A stretch of 64,000 nucleotides of DNA from an uncultured SAR86 cluster bacterium (GTDB taxonomy: Bacteria; Pseudomonadota; Gammaproteobacteria; Magnimaribacterales; TMED112), in assembly GCA_902563885.1 (NCBI GenBank), contig CACEYZ010000001.1, positions 166,013 to 230,012 of the forward strand, in the 5' to 3' direction. Numbering within the stretch: the first letter of the stretch is position 1; each line of letters opens with the position of its first letter. The translations under genes and the position numbers were made by a program. This document shows positions 9,746 through 16,390 of this stretch, piece after piece. The notes under the pieces were generated by a model. It ran no database searches, was not told the origin of the DNA, and saw only the letters and a program-made list of their open reading frames with translations.

Positions 9746-10129
9746 TTATTCTTCGCTTAATTTTTTATAAGCATCTGAATCCAACATTTCATCTAGTTCA
9801 TTTATATTCTGAGGCTTAACTTTGAAAAACCAACCATCCTCATATGGAGATGAATTTATTATTTCTGGGTTATCAGATAATTTTTCATTTATTTCTACGA
9901 TTTCACCCGTTAGTGGTGAGTAAACGTCAGACGCAGCTTTAACTGATTCAACTATTGCAACACCGTCTTTTTGAGACACATTAGATCCAATTTGAGGCAA
10001 TTCGACGTAAACAATATCGCCTAATAATTCTTGAGCATGATTAGAAATGCCGACAGTAACGACCCCATCTTCATCTCTGGCCCACTCATGTGAATCAAGA
10101 AATTTTAGATTTTTTTCATTATCAGACAT
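9746..10129 (-). CDS. gcvH: glycine cleavage system H protein
   Basis: Lipoylated shuttle protein that carries the aminomethyl group between GcvP, GcvT and lipoamide dehydrogenase. It is 127 residues, the expected length. The lipoylation site is Lys64 in VESVKAASD, inside the barrel-sandwich fold, and the N-terminal FLDSHEWARDEDG matches the family. It sits one base downstream of the gcvT stop codon, in the usual T-H-P order. Confidence 0.98.
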   Translation of the reverse strand: MSDNEKNLKFLDSHEWARDEDGVVTVGISNHAQELLGDIVYVELPQIGSNVSQKDGVAIVESVKAASDVYSPLTGEIVEINEKLSDNPEIINSSPYEDGWFFKVKPQNINELDEMLDSDAYKKLSEE

Positions 10130-10130
10130 C

Positions 10131-11174
10131 TTATTTAAGCGACTCTAAAAAGTTCGTATTACAAAATTTTAAAGTAATTTTCTTATCTCTCAATACAGCG
10201 CTACCAATTTCACCACAATTTTTATCAACTCTACAAAAACCTATGTTTTTTTTGAATGTTGGACTCCATGTTCCGCTTGTTACAACTCCAGAGCCACCGT
10301 CAAATATTACCTCTGCACCGCCTCTTAAAACCCCTCTTTCTTCTGTGTAAAAACCTTTAAGAATTTTTTTTGAGTCTTTTTTTTCTTCAAGAACTTTTTT
10401 TCCAATGAAGTCTCTATCTTTATCATTTAAATCTATTGTCCATCCAATATTTGAATCATAGGGTGTATTAGTCTGATCCATGTCTGTTCCGTATAGATTT
10501 AGACCTGCTTCAAGCCGTAAAGTATCTCTTGCTGCCAATCCGATTGGTTGAACATCATTTGAAACAAACTCATTCCAAAACTTAATACCTTTTTCTTGGT
10601 CACAAATAATTTCATAACCTAATTCTCCTGTATAGCCGGTTGAAGCAATCATTGCATCATCTGTATTGTGAACAGAAAATTTTGATATATCTTTTTCAAT
10701 ATGACTTTTTATGAATTTATGAGAATTAGGACCCTGAAGAGCTAAAATTGAATAATCAGACTTAAAGTCAATTCCTACGTCGAAAGGTTCTGCAATCTTG
10801 CTTAACCAACTAAGGTTCTTCTCTCTTGTAGCGCAGTTTGAAACAATCCTAAAACTTTTATTTCCTAGATAATAAACTATCAGATCATCAAGAATCCCAC
10901 CTTCATAATTGAGCATTGGAGAATACATCGCCTTGTTCTGACCGCTAATCTTTTTTATGTCATTTGGAAGAAGAAATCTTAAAAAATCTTCTTGTTTTTC
11001 ACCATCTAAATCAAAAACAGCCATATGGGAAACATCAAAAATACCTACATTTGTTCTGACCTCATTATGTTCGTTAAGTTGAGAGCCGTAATGTAAAGGC
11101 ATTTCCCAGCCAGAGAAATCAACCATAAAACCACCTAAATCTTTATGTTTGCTATTTAGGTAGGTAGCCTTCAT
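10131..11174 (-). CDS. gcvT: aminomethyltransferase, glycine cleavage T protein
   Basis: Folate-dependent T protein that releases ammonia and forms 5,10-methylene-tetrahydrofolate from the aminomethyl-GcvH intermediate. It is 347 residues, slightly shorter than the 364 of E. coli. Recognisable parts are the N-terminal substrate segment MVDFSGWEMPLHYGSQ, the VGIFDVSHMAVF strand with the conserved Asp, GYTGELGYEI in the middle and the C-terminal barrel with GVVTSGTWSPTFKKNIG. The start overlaps the ridA stop by four bases, so translation is coupled. Confidence 0.97.
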   Translation of the reverse strand: MKATYLNSKHKDLGGFMVDFSGWEMPLHYGSQLNEHNEVRTNVGIFDVSHMAVFDLDGEKQEDFLRFLLPNDIKKISGQNKAMYSPMLNYEGGILDDLIVYYLGNKSFRIVSNCATREKNLSWLSKIAEPFDVGIDFKSDYSILALQGPNSHKFIKSHIEKDISKFSVHNTDDAMIASTGYTGELGYEIICDQEKGIKFWNEFVSNDVQPIGLAARDTLRLEAGLNLYGTDMDQTNTPYDSNIGWTIDLNDKDRDFIGKKVLEEKKDSKKILKGFYTEERGVLRGGAEVIFDGGSGVVTSGTWSPTFKKNIGFCRVDKNCGEIGSAVLRDKKITLKFCNTNFLESLK

Positions 11175-11536
11175 TTTTTAGCAAGAAATTCTATTTCAAT
11201 ACATGCACCAAAAGCTAAATCAGCTACCCCAAACGCACTTCTTACTGGATAAGGTTTATCAAAATTCTTTAGATAGGTTTTATTAAATTCAGGAAAGTCA
11301 TCCATATTTTTAATCATGACAAGGCTTTTAACTATATTTGAAAAGTCTAGATTATAGTAATCGAGGTTTGCTTTTAGATTTTTAAAAATTTGCTCTGTTT
11401 CAGGCACTATTCCACCCTCAACTAAACCATTTTCATCAAGCCCTAACATTCCAGAGAATTGAATAAATTCGTTTAGTTCAACTGCATCTGAGTAAGGAGT
11501 ATCATTTTTTTCGGAATTTTCAGTTTTAAATTTCAT
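11171..11536 (-). CDS. RidA family protein (enamine/imine deaminase)
   Basis: A 121-residue RidA/YjgF/UK114-like protein. The C-terminal signature PVRSAFGVADLAFGACIEIEFLA carries the conserved Arg and Glu of the deaminase pocket. RidA proteins hydrolyse reactive enamines and imines, such as 2-aminoacrylate, made by PLP enzymes. Its position as first gene of the glycine cleavage operon, overlapping gcvT by four bases, suggests it protects PLP enzymes of serine/glycine metabolism; that is inference. The upstream 86-base gap to rpmG should hold a divergent promoter. Confidence 0.88.
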   Translation of the reverse strand: MKFKTENSEKNDTPYSDAVELNEFIQFSGMLGLDENGLVEGGIVPETEQIFKNLKANLDYYNLDFSNIVKSLVMIKNMDDFPEFNKTYLKNFDKPYPVRSAFGVADLAFGACIEIEFLAKK

Positions 11537-11622
11537 TTAACTAATCTATATTTATTGCACTCAAATATCTAGTCATTAAATAGCCTTGTGTATTTATAAA
11601 AGTAATGTAAAATTTCCAATTT

Positions 11623-11823
11623 ATGGCAGCTAACAAACAGCAAAAAGTATACTTAATACCTGAGGGTGAAACTAGAGATAGTCATACCTATCACTACACT
11701 GTAGTTAAAACAAAAAAATTCATTCAAGAAAACGAGAAGCTCAAGATCAAAAAATTTAATCCTGTTAAAAGAAAGCATGAGTGGTTTGTTGAGGCAAAGC
11801 TTCCACCACATAGCAAAAACTAG
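11623..11823 (+). CDS. rpmG: 50S ribosomal protein bL33 (divergent, extended)
   Basis: A 66-residue basic protein whose C-terminal half, KLKIKKFNPVKRKHEWFVEAK, matches the bL33 core ([21 protein letters not shown] in E. coli). It is longer than the usual 50-55 residues, with an insertion in the beta-hairpin region (EGETRDSHTYHYTV) and a short tail. No zinc-binding cysteines are present, so it is the cysteine-free type. It stands alone rather than after rpmB, its usual partner. The start ATG fits the family N-terminus. The family call rests on the C-terminal alignment by eye. Confidence 0.78.
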   Translation: MAANKQQKVYLIPEGETRDSHTYHYTVVKTKKFIQENEKLKIKKFNPVKRKHEWFVEAKLPPHSKN

Positions 11824-11846
11824 AAACTTCTTTCTATAACCTTATA

Positions 11847-12224
11847 ATGAAAACTATGAATAAACTATTTGAATATTTAGAAGACGTTATACTTGCTTCA
11901 ATTGCAATCATGACGCTTGGTGCAGTAGGTTTTGAATTAACTTCAATTTATGAGCGTGGAGTCATAGAGTTAGCTGATTTACTTCTAATGTTCATTTATG
12001 CTGAGGTGTTTGGCATGGTTGCAATTTATTTTAGAAGTCACGTCTTACCAGTTATTTATCCATTATTCATTGGCATAACTGCTCTCGCTCGATTAATTGT
12101 TCTCCAAGGGAAAGAATCAGAGCCTGAGCAATTGATATTTGAAGCTGGTGCAATTCTGCTTTTAAGTGTTGCAGCACTAATGCTAAGAAACGTAAAAGTA
12201 AGTCTCTCAAACGGAAAAAAATAA
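11847..12224 (+). CDS. PsiE-like membrane protein
   Basis: A 125-residue protein with four predicted transmembrane helices (about 15-32, 42-60, 65-84, 94-112) and the conserved pattern DLLLMFIYAEVFGMVAIYF between the second and third, as in the phosphate-starvation-inducible PsiE family. E. coli PsiE is induced under phosphate limitation but its biochemical function is unknown. It follows rpmG by 23 bases. The family call is by motif; I see no Pho box in the short upstream gap, so phosphate control here is not supported. Confidence 0.75.
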   Translation: MKTMNKLFEYLEDVILASIAIMTLGAVGFELTSIYERGVIELADLLLMFIYAEVFGMVAIYFRSHVLPVIYPLFIGITALARLIVLQGKESEPEQLIFEAGAILLLSVAALMLRNVKVSLSNGKK

Positions 12225-12229
12225 TTTAA

Positions 12230-12248
12230 AATATTCCTAGGGAATATT
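12230..12248 (+). promoter_or_regulatory. inverted repeat covering the ribosome-binding site of the M20 hydrolase gene
   Basis: AATATTCC (12230-12237) and GGAATATT (12241-12248) form a perfect eight-base inverted repeat with a three-base loop, ending four bases before the ATG at 12253. The AGGGA that would serve as Shine-Dalgarno sits in the loop and 3' arm, so folding would hide it. This may be a translational control element, a weak operator, or chance in AT-rich DNA. No U-tract follows, so it is not an intrinsic terminator. Confidence 0.4.
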
Positions 12249-12252
12249 CATT

Positions 12253-13644
12253 ATGTTGCGTATTTTAATTCTTCTCTTTTCTTTCAATCTTCTATCAGAT
12301 GTAAATAAATTTATTGATGCATCGAGTAAAAAATATGACCAACTAGCATTAGATCTATGGGATTATGCAGAAATGGGCTACCAAGAGGTGAAAAGTTCAA
12401 ATGCACTTAAAAAAGTTTTAAAAGAGGAAGGCTTTTCTATAAGGTCAAATATCGCTGGAATTCCTACTGCATTCATAGCTGAATACAGTAATGGTGGCCC
12501 TGTGATAGCAATCCTTGCAGAATATGATGCATTACCAGGACTATCTCAAAATAATGTTCCCTACCGCGAATCAGTTGGAGGAAATGCTGGACATGCTTGT
12601 GGTCATAATCTTTTTGGTGCTGGTTCAGTTCATGCAGCAGTAGCAGTAAAAAGGTGGCTGAAAAATACCAATACCTCGGGCACAATTAGATTGTATGGTA
12701 CACCAGCTGAGGAAGGTGGAAGCGGAAAGGTCTATATTGCTAGAGAGGGAGAATTTAAAGACGTAGATACTGTCTTACATTGGCATCCTGATACACAAAA
12801 TAGAGCTCATTTTAGCGCTAGCAACGGTAACAAATCAGCGAAATTTAAGTTTAAAGGTATTTCTTCACATGCAGCTGGAGCTCCTCAGAATGGACGATCA
12901 GCGTTAGATGGAGTCGAAGCTATGAACATGATGGTGAATATGCTTAGAGAACATATGGATGAAGAGGCAAGGATTCATTATGTAATCACTAAGGGAGGTT
13001 TAGCGCCAAATGTCGTGCCTGAAGAAGCAGAAGTATATTATTACGTACGACATCCAAATGTTGATGGTGTACGAGATCTTTTCAATAGAGTTGTAAAAGC
13101 TGCTGAAGGAGCATCACAAGGTACTGAAACACAAATGACCTTTGAGGTAATGCATGGAAATTATCCTTTAATGCCAAATAGAACACTTTCTGAAGTAGTA
13201 AATAATGAAATGCTCAAACTGGGGGGTATTTCGTATACGAAAGAGGAAGAAGAATTTGCTAGGAAAATCTACAAAACCTTAATTAATCCACAAGCAAAAA
13301 TTGGTGATCAAGAAGAAATAAAACCACTAGTTTTCCAACAGAGCAAGGGTTCAACAGATGTAGGTGATATTTCTTGGTTGGTGCCTACTTCAGGAGCCAG
13401 AGTAGCCACATGGGTACCTGGAACATCAGCTCATTCTTGGCAAGCAGTTTCTGCAGGAGGTATGTCCATTGGCACCAAAGGAACTAATCTTGCAGCAAAA
13501 GTATTAGGGAATACAGCAGTTGAACTGTTTAAAAATCCTAAGATTATTGATGAGGCAAAAAGGGAATTAATGATGAAAGTTGGAGATCATAATTACCAAG
13601 CTTTATTAGGTGATCGTCTACCTCCATTAGACTATAGAAATTGA
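12253..13644 (+). CDS. secreted M20-family amidohydrolase (AbgB-like)
   Basis: A 463-residue metallo-amidohydrolase of peptidase family M20, closest in pattern to p-aminobenzoyl-glutamate utilisation protein B and related aminoacylases. Metal and catalytic motifs are AEYDALPG, GHACGHNLFGAGS, GTPAEEGGSGK and VLHWHPD, with the dimerisation domain between (ISSHAAGAPQNGRSALDG). The first 15 residues (MLRILILLFSFNLLS) look like a Sec signal, so the enzyme is probably periplasmic, unlike cytosolic E. coli AbgB. Substrates would be N-acyl or peptide amides. The translation start may be gated by the inverted repeat at 12230-12248. Confidence 0.87.
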   Translation: MLRILILLFSFNLLSDVNKFIDASSKKYDQLALDLWDYAEMGYQEVKSSNALKKVLKEEGFSIRSNIAGIPTAFIAEYSNGGPVIAILAEYDALPGLSQNNVPYRESVGGNAGHACGHNLFGAGSVHAAVAVKRWLKNTNTSGTIRLYGTPAEEGGSGKVYIAREGEFKDVDTVLHWHPDTQNRAHFSASNGNKSAKFKFKGISSHAAGAPQNGRSALDGVEAMNMMVNMLREHMDEEARIHYVITKGGLAPNVVPEEAEVYYYVRHPNVDGVRDLFNRVVKAAEGASQGTETQMTFEVMHGNYPLMPNRTLSEVVNNEMLKLGGISYTKEEEEFARKIYKTLINPQAKIGDQEEIKPLVFQQSKGSTDVGDISWLVPTSGARVATWVPGTSAHSWQAVSAGGMSIGTKGTNLAAKVLGNTAVELFKNPKIIDEAKRELMMKVGDHNYQALLGDRLPPLDYRN

Positions 13645-13662
13645 TTTAAAACTGCCTTTGCT

Positions 13663-14100
13663 TTAATTTAAAAAAACTATATTTGCATTTAGATAAGATG
13701 CAAAACTGATCCAAAGAACATAGGGAAGGTATAAGAAGAAGCTTAAATATGAATTATTTGTCCATAACTTATTCAGAATAATTACATTTAAAATTATCAA
13801 AACAATAATATCGAATAGAGCAAGAGTTAGGGCTTGGTGTGCAAAGAAAATCCAGCTCCACATACCATTTAAAATCAGTTGAACGATATAAATCTTATAG
13901 ATTATTTTAGCTTGAAGAAAGCTCACTGCAGCCATAAGAGTGTATAGAATTGGCCAAACAATTCCAAAAATATAATTTGGGGGTCTTAAGCTTGATTGCT
14001 CTAGACTTTCGTACCATGACCAATCTGTAAAGCTGTTTGATAAACCACCAAGAAATGCTATTAAAAAAGTTAAAATGGGAAGTGATATTTTAAGAGCCAT
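13663..14100 (-). CDS. tspO: TspO/MBR family tryptophan-rich sensory protein
   Basis: A 145-residue, five-helix membrane protein. The family signatures are the SSLRPPNYIFGIVWPILYTLM segment (rewritten here as PPNYIFGIVWPILYTLM, about 39-55), NGMWSWIFF and YLPYVLWISFASYLN. TspO proteins bind porphyrins and other tetrapyrrole or steroid-like ligands and influence stress and photosynthesis gene regulation in some proteobacteria. It is divergent from the MAPEG gene with only 39 bases between the starts, and convergent with the M20 hydrolase gene. Confidence 0.93.
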   Translation of the reverse strand: MALKISLPILTFLIAFLGGLSNSFTDWSWYESLEQSSLRPPNYIFGIVWPILYTLMAAVSFLQAKIIYKIYIVQLILNGMWSWIFFAHQALTLALFDIIVLIILNVIILNKLWTNNSYLSFFLYLPYVLWISFASYLNANIVFLN

Positions 14101-14139
14101 ATTTTAATAATATAATTTATTTTAAGTATAGGAGGAAAC

Positions 14140-14505
14140 ATGGCTACATATATAGTTCTTGCAAGTGTTCTTGCGGTAATTCAATTTTGGGTGATCCCCT
14201 TTTTAATAAATGTAAAAAATCTTAACTGGCAAATGTCTAATAGAGATGAAAGTTTAGATGATTCAGTTTTATTAAAAAGAGCAAGAAGAGCAGGTGCAAA
14301 TATTTTGGAAACATTACCGATCTATTTAGTATTCTGTTTGTTATCAATTATTGAGGCTAAAGATATTTCAGAGCCAGCTTTTTATTGGCTAATTCTTAGA
14401 GTTATACACGGTCTTTGCTACTTGTTAGGTATCACTTATGTAAGGACACTTGCTTGGCTTGGATCATTAGGGTGCCTTATTGTAATGGGTCTCTCATTGA
14501 TTTGA
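14140..14505 (+). CDS. MAPEG family membrane protein
   Basis: A 121-residue protein with four predicted helices, the MAPEG (membrane-associated eicosanoid/glutathione metabolism) pattern: an N-terminal helix, a polar loop with NRDESLDDSVLLKRARRAGAN, ETLPIYLVFCLLS, and RVIHGLCYLLGITYVRTLAW. The conserved Glu in the ETLP segment and the Arg in the YVRTLAW segment match the family. Bacterial members are of unknown substrate; some have glutathione transferase or peroxidase activity. A perfect AGGAGG lies four bases before the ATG, one of the strongest ribosome-binding sites in the window. tRNA-Arg follows after five bases, possibly on the same transcript. Confidence 0.88.
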   Translation: MATYIVLASVLAVIQFWVIPFLINVKNLNWQMSNRDESLDDSVLLKRARRAGANILETLPIYLVFCLLSIIEAKDISEPAFYWLILRVIHGLCYLLGITYVRTLAWLGSLGCLIVMGLSLI

Positions 14506-14510
14506 TATTA

Positions 14511-14585
14511 GCCTTCTTAGTTAAATGGATATAACAACTCCCTCCTAAGGAGTAGTTACAGGTTCGATTCCTGTAGGGGGCACCA
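14511..14585 (+). tRNA. tRNA-Arg (anticodon CCU)
   Basis: The acceptor stem GCCTTCT pairs with AGGGGGC (with G-U pairs), discriminator A and encoded CCA. The anticodon stem ACTCC/GGAGT encloses CTCCTAA, giving anticodon CCT, which reads AGG. The T-arm ACAGG-TTCGATT-CCTGT and a D-arm with TTAGTTAAATGGATATAAC are present. Length is 75 with CCA. An intrinsic terminator follows immediately. Confidence 0.94.
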
Positions 14586-14590
14586 AAAAA

Positions 14591-14613
14591 AAGAGCCAGT
14601 AAACTGGCTCTTT
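14591..14613. terminator. bidirectional intrinsic terminator
   Basis: AGAGCCAGT-AA-ACTGGCTCT forms a nine-pair stem with a two-base minimum loop (more realistically seven pairs with a longer loop), flanked by an A-run on the left and T-rich sequence on the right. It can end both tRNA-Arg transcription (plus) and the secreted-protein operon ending at 14629 (minus). Confidence 0.85.
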
Positions 14614-14628
14614 AAAAATATATTTTTT

Positions 14629-15387
14629 TTAGTTAGGGCTTCTTAGAACAGGTCCAACATAAATTGATCCATTTCCACAATCAGCCATTCCAACTAATGC
14701 TAATCTTTCGTCTGTGTCACGTAATTCAGATCTCCAGAACTCGATGCCCTCGCCTCTTTCAGAAACTGCAGAAGTATAAACAAGTCGTATAAAATCTGCG
14801 TCACCATCATAGCCAGGACCAGGGATGATAAGTTTTCTTCCTTGAACATCACCATTTTCTTGTGCCATTTTTGCAAAGTCTACATACGCATCATAGTAAG
14901 TTCTTAGATTTGTTCCTTCATTTAGTTTACAGGAATTATATTGCGCAAGAATGAAATTGCCTGCGTCAGTTGAACGTGGTTGCGATATTGCCCACTGAAC
15001 AGTAGAAACAACTTGAGAATTCTTTGCAGGTAATTTAGCAAATAAGGCATTTGCTTTGGAATCTTTTGTCCAAGCTTCAAGACCTTTAAATTGAGTAGCA
15101 CTGTCTGGCCAAGTACTTACCCACATAAAATCATGGCTAGCAAGGTCTCTATGGTAGTAAGGTTGCAAAAGTGCAACAGTCATAGAGTCATATACATCAC
15201 CTTGGGTAGCTGCCCATTTAGCAAATTCGCCATACCATTTTGCTACATCCGAAATGTCCTTTCCTTTATTAAAAGAACCAAAGTAGTACTCTGCAGTATT
15301 TCTTTCAGGAACATATTTGTATTCAGATTCCTGAGAAATAACTTGAGCTGAGTAAATAAAACAAAGTGTTAAAAGTAACCTAACCAT
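14629..15387 (-). CDS. secreted protein with two repeated alpha/beta-barrel-like halves, unknown function
   Basis: A 252-residue protein with a signal peptide (MVRLLLTLCFIYSAQVIS) and no family I recognise. The two halves align by eye: residues about 36-105 (FNKGKDISDVAKWYGEFAKW ... SATQFKGLEAW) and about 145-220 (YNSCKLNEGTNLRTYYDAYV ... GEGIEFW) share the order strand, long amphipathic helix with a Tyr/Phe-rich face, GDV, strand, Trp-ending helix. This resembles dimeric alpha/beta-barrel (NIPSNAP/EthD/ABM-like) domains fused in tandem; that is inference. Two cysteines may form a disulfide. It is the last gene after the cupin and NTF2-like genes, its ATG overlaps the previous stop by one base, and GAGGAGG precedes the start. 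Confidence 0.7.
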   Translation of the reverse strand: MVRLLLTLCFIYSAQVISQESEYKYVPERNTAEYYFGSFNKGKDISDVAKWYGEFAKWAATQGDVYDSMTVALLQPYYHRDLASHDFMWVSTWPDSATQFKGLEAWTKDSKANALFAKLPAKNSQVVSTVQWAISQPRSTDAGNFILAQYNSCKLNEGTNLRTYYDAYVDFAKMAQENGDVQGRKLIIPGPGYDGDADFIRLVYTSAVSERGEGIEFWRSELRDTDERLALVGMADCGNGSIYVGPVLRSPN

Positions 15388-15851
15388 TATTCCTCCTCAA
15401 AATCGCTTCTTACTGTTTGGTGAACGCCACCAAAGCTTGCTGAAGAGTAATGTTGCGTTCTCATTACCCATTTTCCATTTTCTTTTATCCAAGTAGTTGT
15501 TACTCTTGTTCTGTAAGGCTGGTCGTCCTCGCCAACAACACCTTCGTAATAAAATCTTACAACATAGGCATCCTTGGTAAGTTTAATTGCCTCTGGATAA
15601 AAAATGCTATTAAATCCTACAGCAAAATTCTTTTCATAATCAGCTACACTATATTTCAAGCATGCCTTATGAAAACTGCCATCTGAATTAGTGCTACATA
15701 CACCCATCTTGCTCTCATGAGCAACCATAGTTTTAAAATCTCTTACTTCTCTAGCTTCATAGTACTTTTCAACTGCAGCCAACACATCATCATGATCATC
15801 TGCAAAAAGACTAAAACTAAACAAAGTCAGAATAAAAAATATAATTTTCAT
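15387..15851 (-). CDS. secreted NTF2-like (SnoaL/DUF4440-type) protein
   Basis: A 154-residue protein with a Sec signal (MKIIFFILTLFSFSLFA) and a mature NTF2-like cone fold: the helix VLAAVEKYYEAREVRDFKTM, then strands ending in TTTWIKENGKWVMRTQHYS. NTF2-like proteins in this size range bind small ligands or catalyse isomerase/cyclase steps; no catalytic set is diagnostic here. Cleavage after Ala17 would give a mature N-terminus Asp-Asp-His, matching the neighbouring cupin. A strong AGGAGA Shine-Dalgarno precedes the start. It is the second of three co-directional secreted-protein genes, eight bases after the cupin gene. Confidence 0.8.
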   Translation of the reverse strand: MKIIFFILTLFSFSLFADDHDDVLAAVEKYYEAREVRDFKTMVAHESKMGVCSTNSDGSFHKACLKYSVADYEKNFAVGFNSIFYPEAIKLTKDAYVVRFYYEGVVGEDDQPYRTRVTTTWIKENGKWVMRTQHYSSASFGGVHQTVRSDFEEE

Positions 15852-15859
15852 TTTTTCTC

Positions 15860-16252
15860 CTAGTCAACAAAGACTGTATGATCTTTACCTTCTTCTACCA
15901 CTCTTATTACAAGTAAGTCAGTACACTGATTTCCAAGATTAGGTGTGTCATCATCACCACCATGAACCCAATCAGATGGTTCAAACCAATATTCACCCTT
16001 TGAATATTTCTTCCATTTTCCTGATGATTTTGATTGTGATAAACCATCAAGCACATACACTAAAGTCCCAGCAGCAGGATGGAAATGTTTAGGTGTATTG
16101 CCAGCATCACAAGTAGAACGCTTTTCAACAACTAATTCCATGCCACCATCGATTTTAAATTTCTCAGACGAAACTAAGCCTGAAAAAGAAGGCTCATCAT
16201 GATCATCTGCAGAAATGAAAAAACTTATTAAAGATATTAATAAAAGTCTCAT
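15860..16252 (-). CDS. secreted cupin-domain protein
   Basis: A 130-residue protein with a short signal peptide (MRLLLISLISFFISA) and a single cupin barrel: the first motif is PKHFHPAAGTLVYVLDG and the second is KGEYWFEPSDWVHGG. The His residues of both motifs are present, so metal binding is plausible. The predicted mature N-terminus is Asp-Asp-His. Function unknown; such small secreted cupins often sit beside TonB receptors and other secreted proteins. GAGGAG precedes the ATG. It is first of three genes, with a candidate promoter and palindrome (16311-16323) in the 138-base upstream gap. Confidence 0.85.
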   Translation of the reverse strand: MRLLLISLISFFISADDHDEPSFSGLVSSEKFKIDGGMELVVEKRSTCDAGNTPKHFHPAAGTLVYVLDGLSQSKSSGKWKKYSKGEYWFEPSDWVHGGDDDTPNLGNQCTDLLVIRVVEEGKDHTVFVD

Positions 16253-16310
16253 TTTATCTCCTCGATATTATTTGGATGAGAATAACTCTCATTTATTAAT
16301 TTAACCTAAG

Positions 16311-16323
16311 AATTGTGACAATT
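16311..16323. promoter_or_regulatory. palindrome AATTGTGACAATT, candidate operator or -35 region
   Basis: A perfect six-plus-one-plus-six palindrome upstream of the cupin gene. Read on the minus strand it contains TTGTCA, followed after 17 bases by TAATAA, a fair -35/-10 pair pointing at the cupin gene. The TGTGACA core recurs upstream of two TonB receptor genes (28710, 39792). The rest of this gap holds a terminator (16352-16373) and nothing else I can identify. Confidence 0.4.
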
Positions 16324-16351
16324 GGAAGAAATATAAGAAATTAAATAAAAA

Positions 16352-16373
16352 AAAGGGCACCGAAGTGCCCTTT
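16352..16373 (-). terminator. intrinsic terminator of the TonB receptor gene
   Basis: AAAGGGCAC-CGAA-GTGCCCTTT is a perfect nine-pair stem with a four-base loop; on the minus strand it is followed by a run of T. It lies 17 bases after the receptor stop codon and separates the receptor from the cupin operon. Confidence 0.9.
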
Positions 16374-16390
16374 AAACTTTCATGGAGTCA

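Noticed and set aside
11537-11622. Glycine riboswitch before the ridA-gcvTHP operon
   Set aside because: The gap is only 86 bases, AT-rich, and lacks the paired purine-rich aptamer core (no GGGAGA-type segments), so a tandem or single glycine aptamer does not fit.
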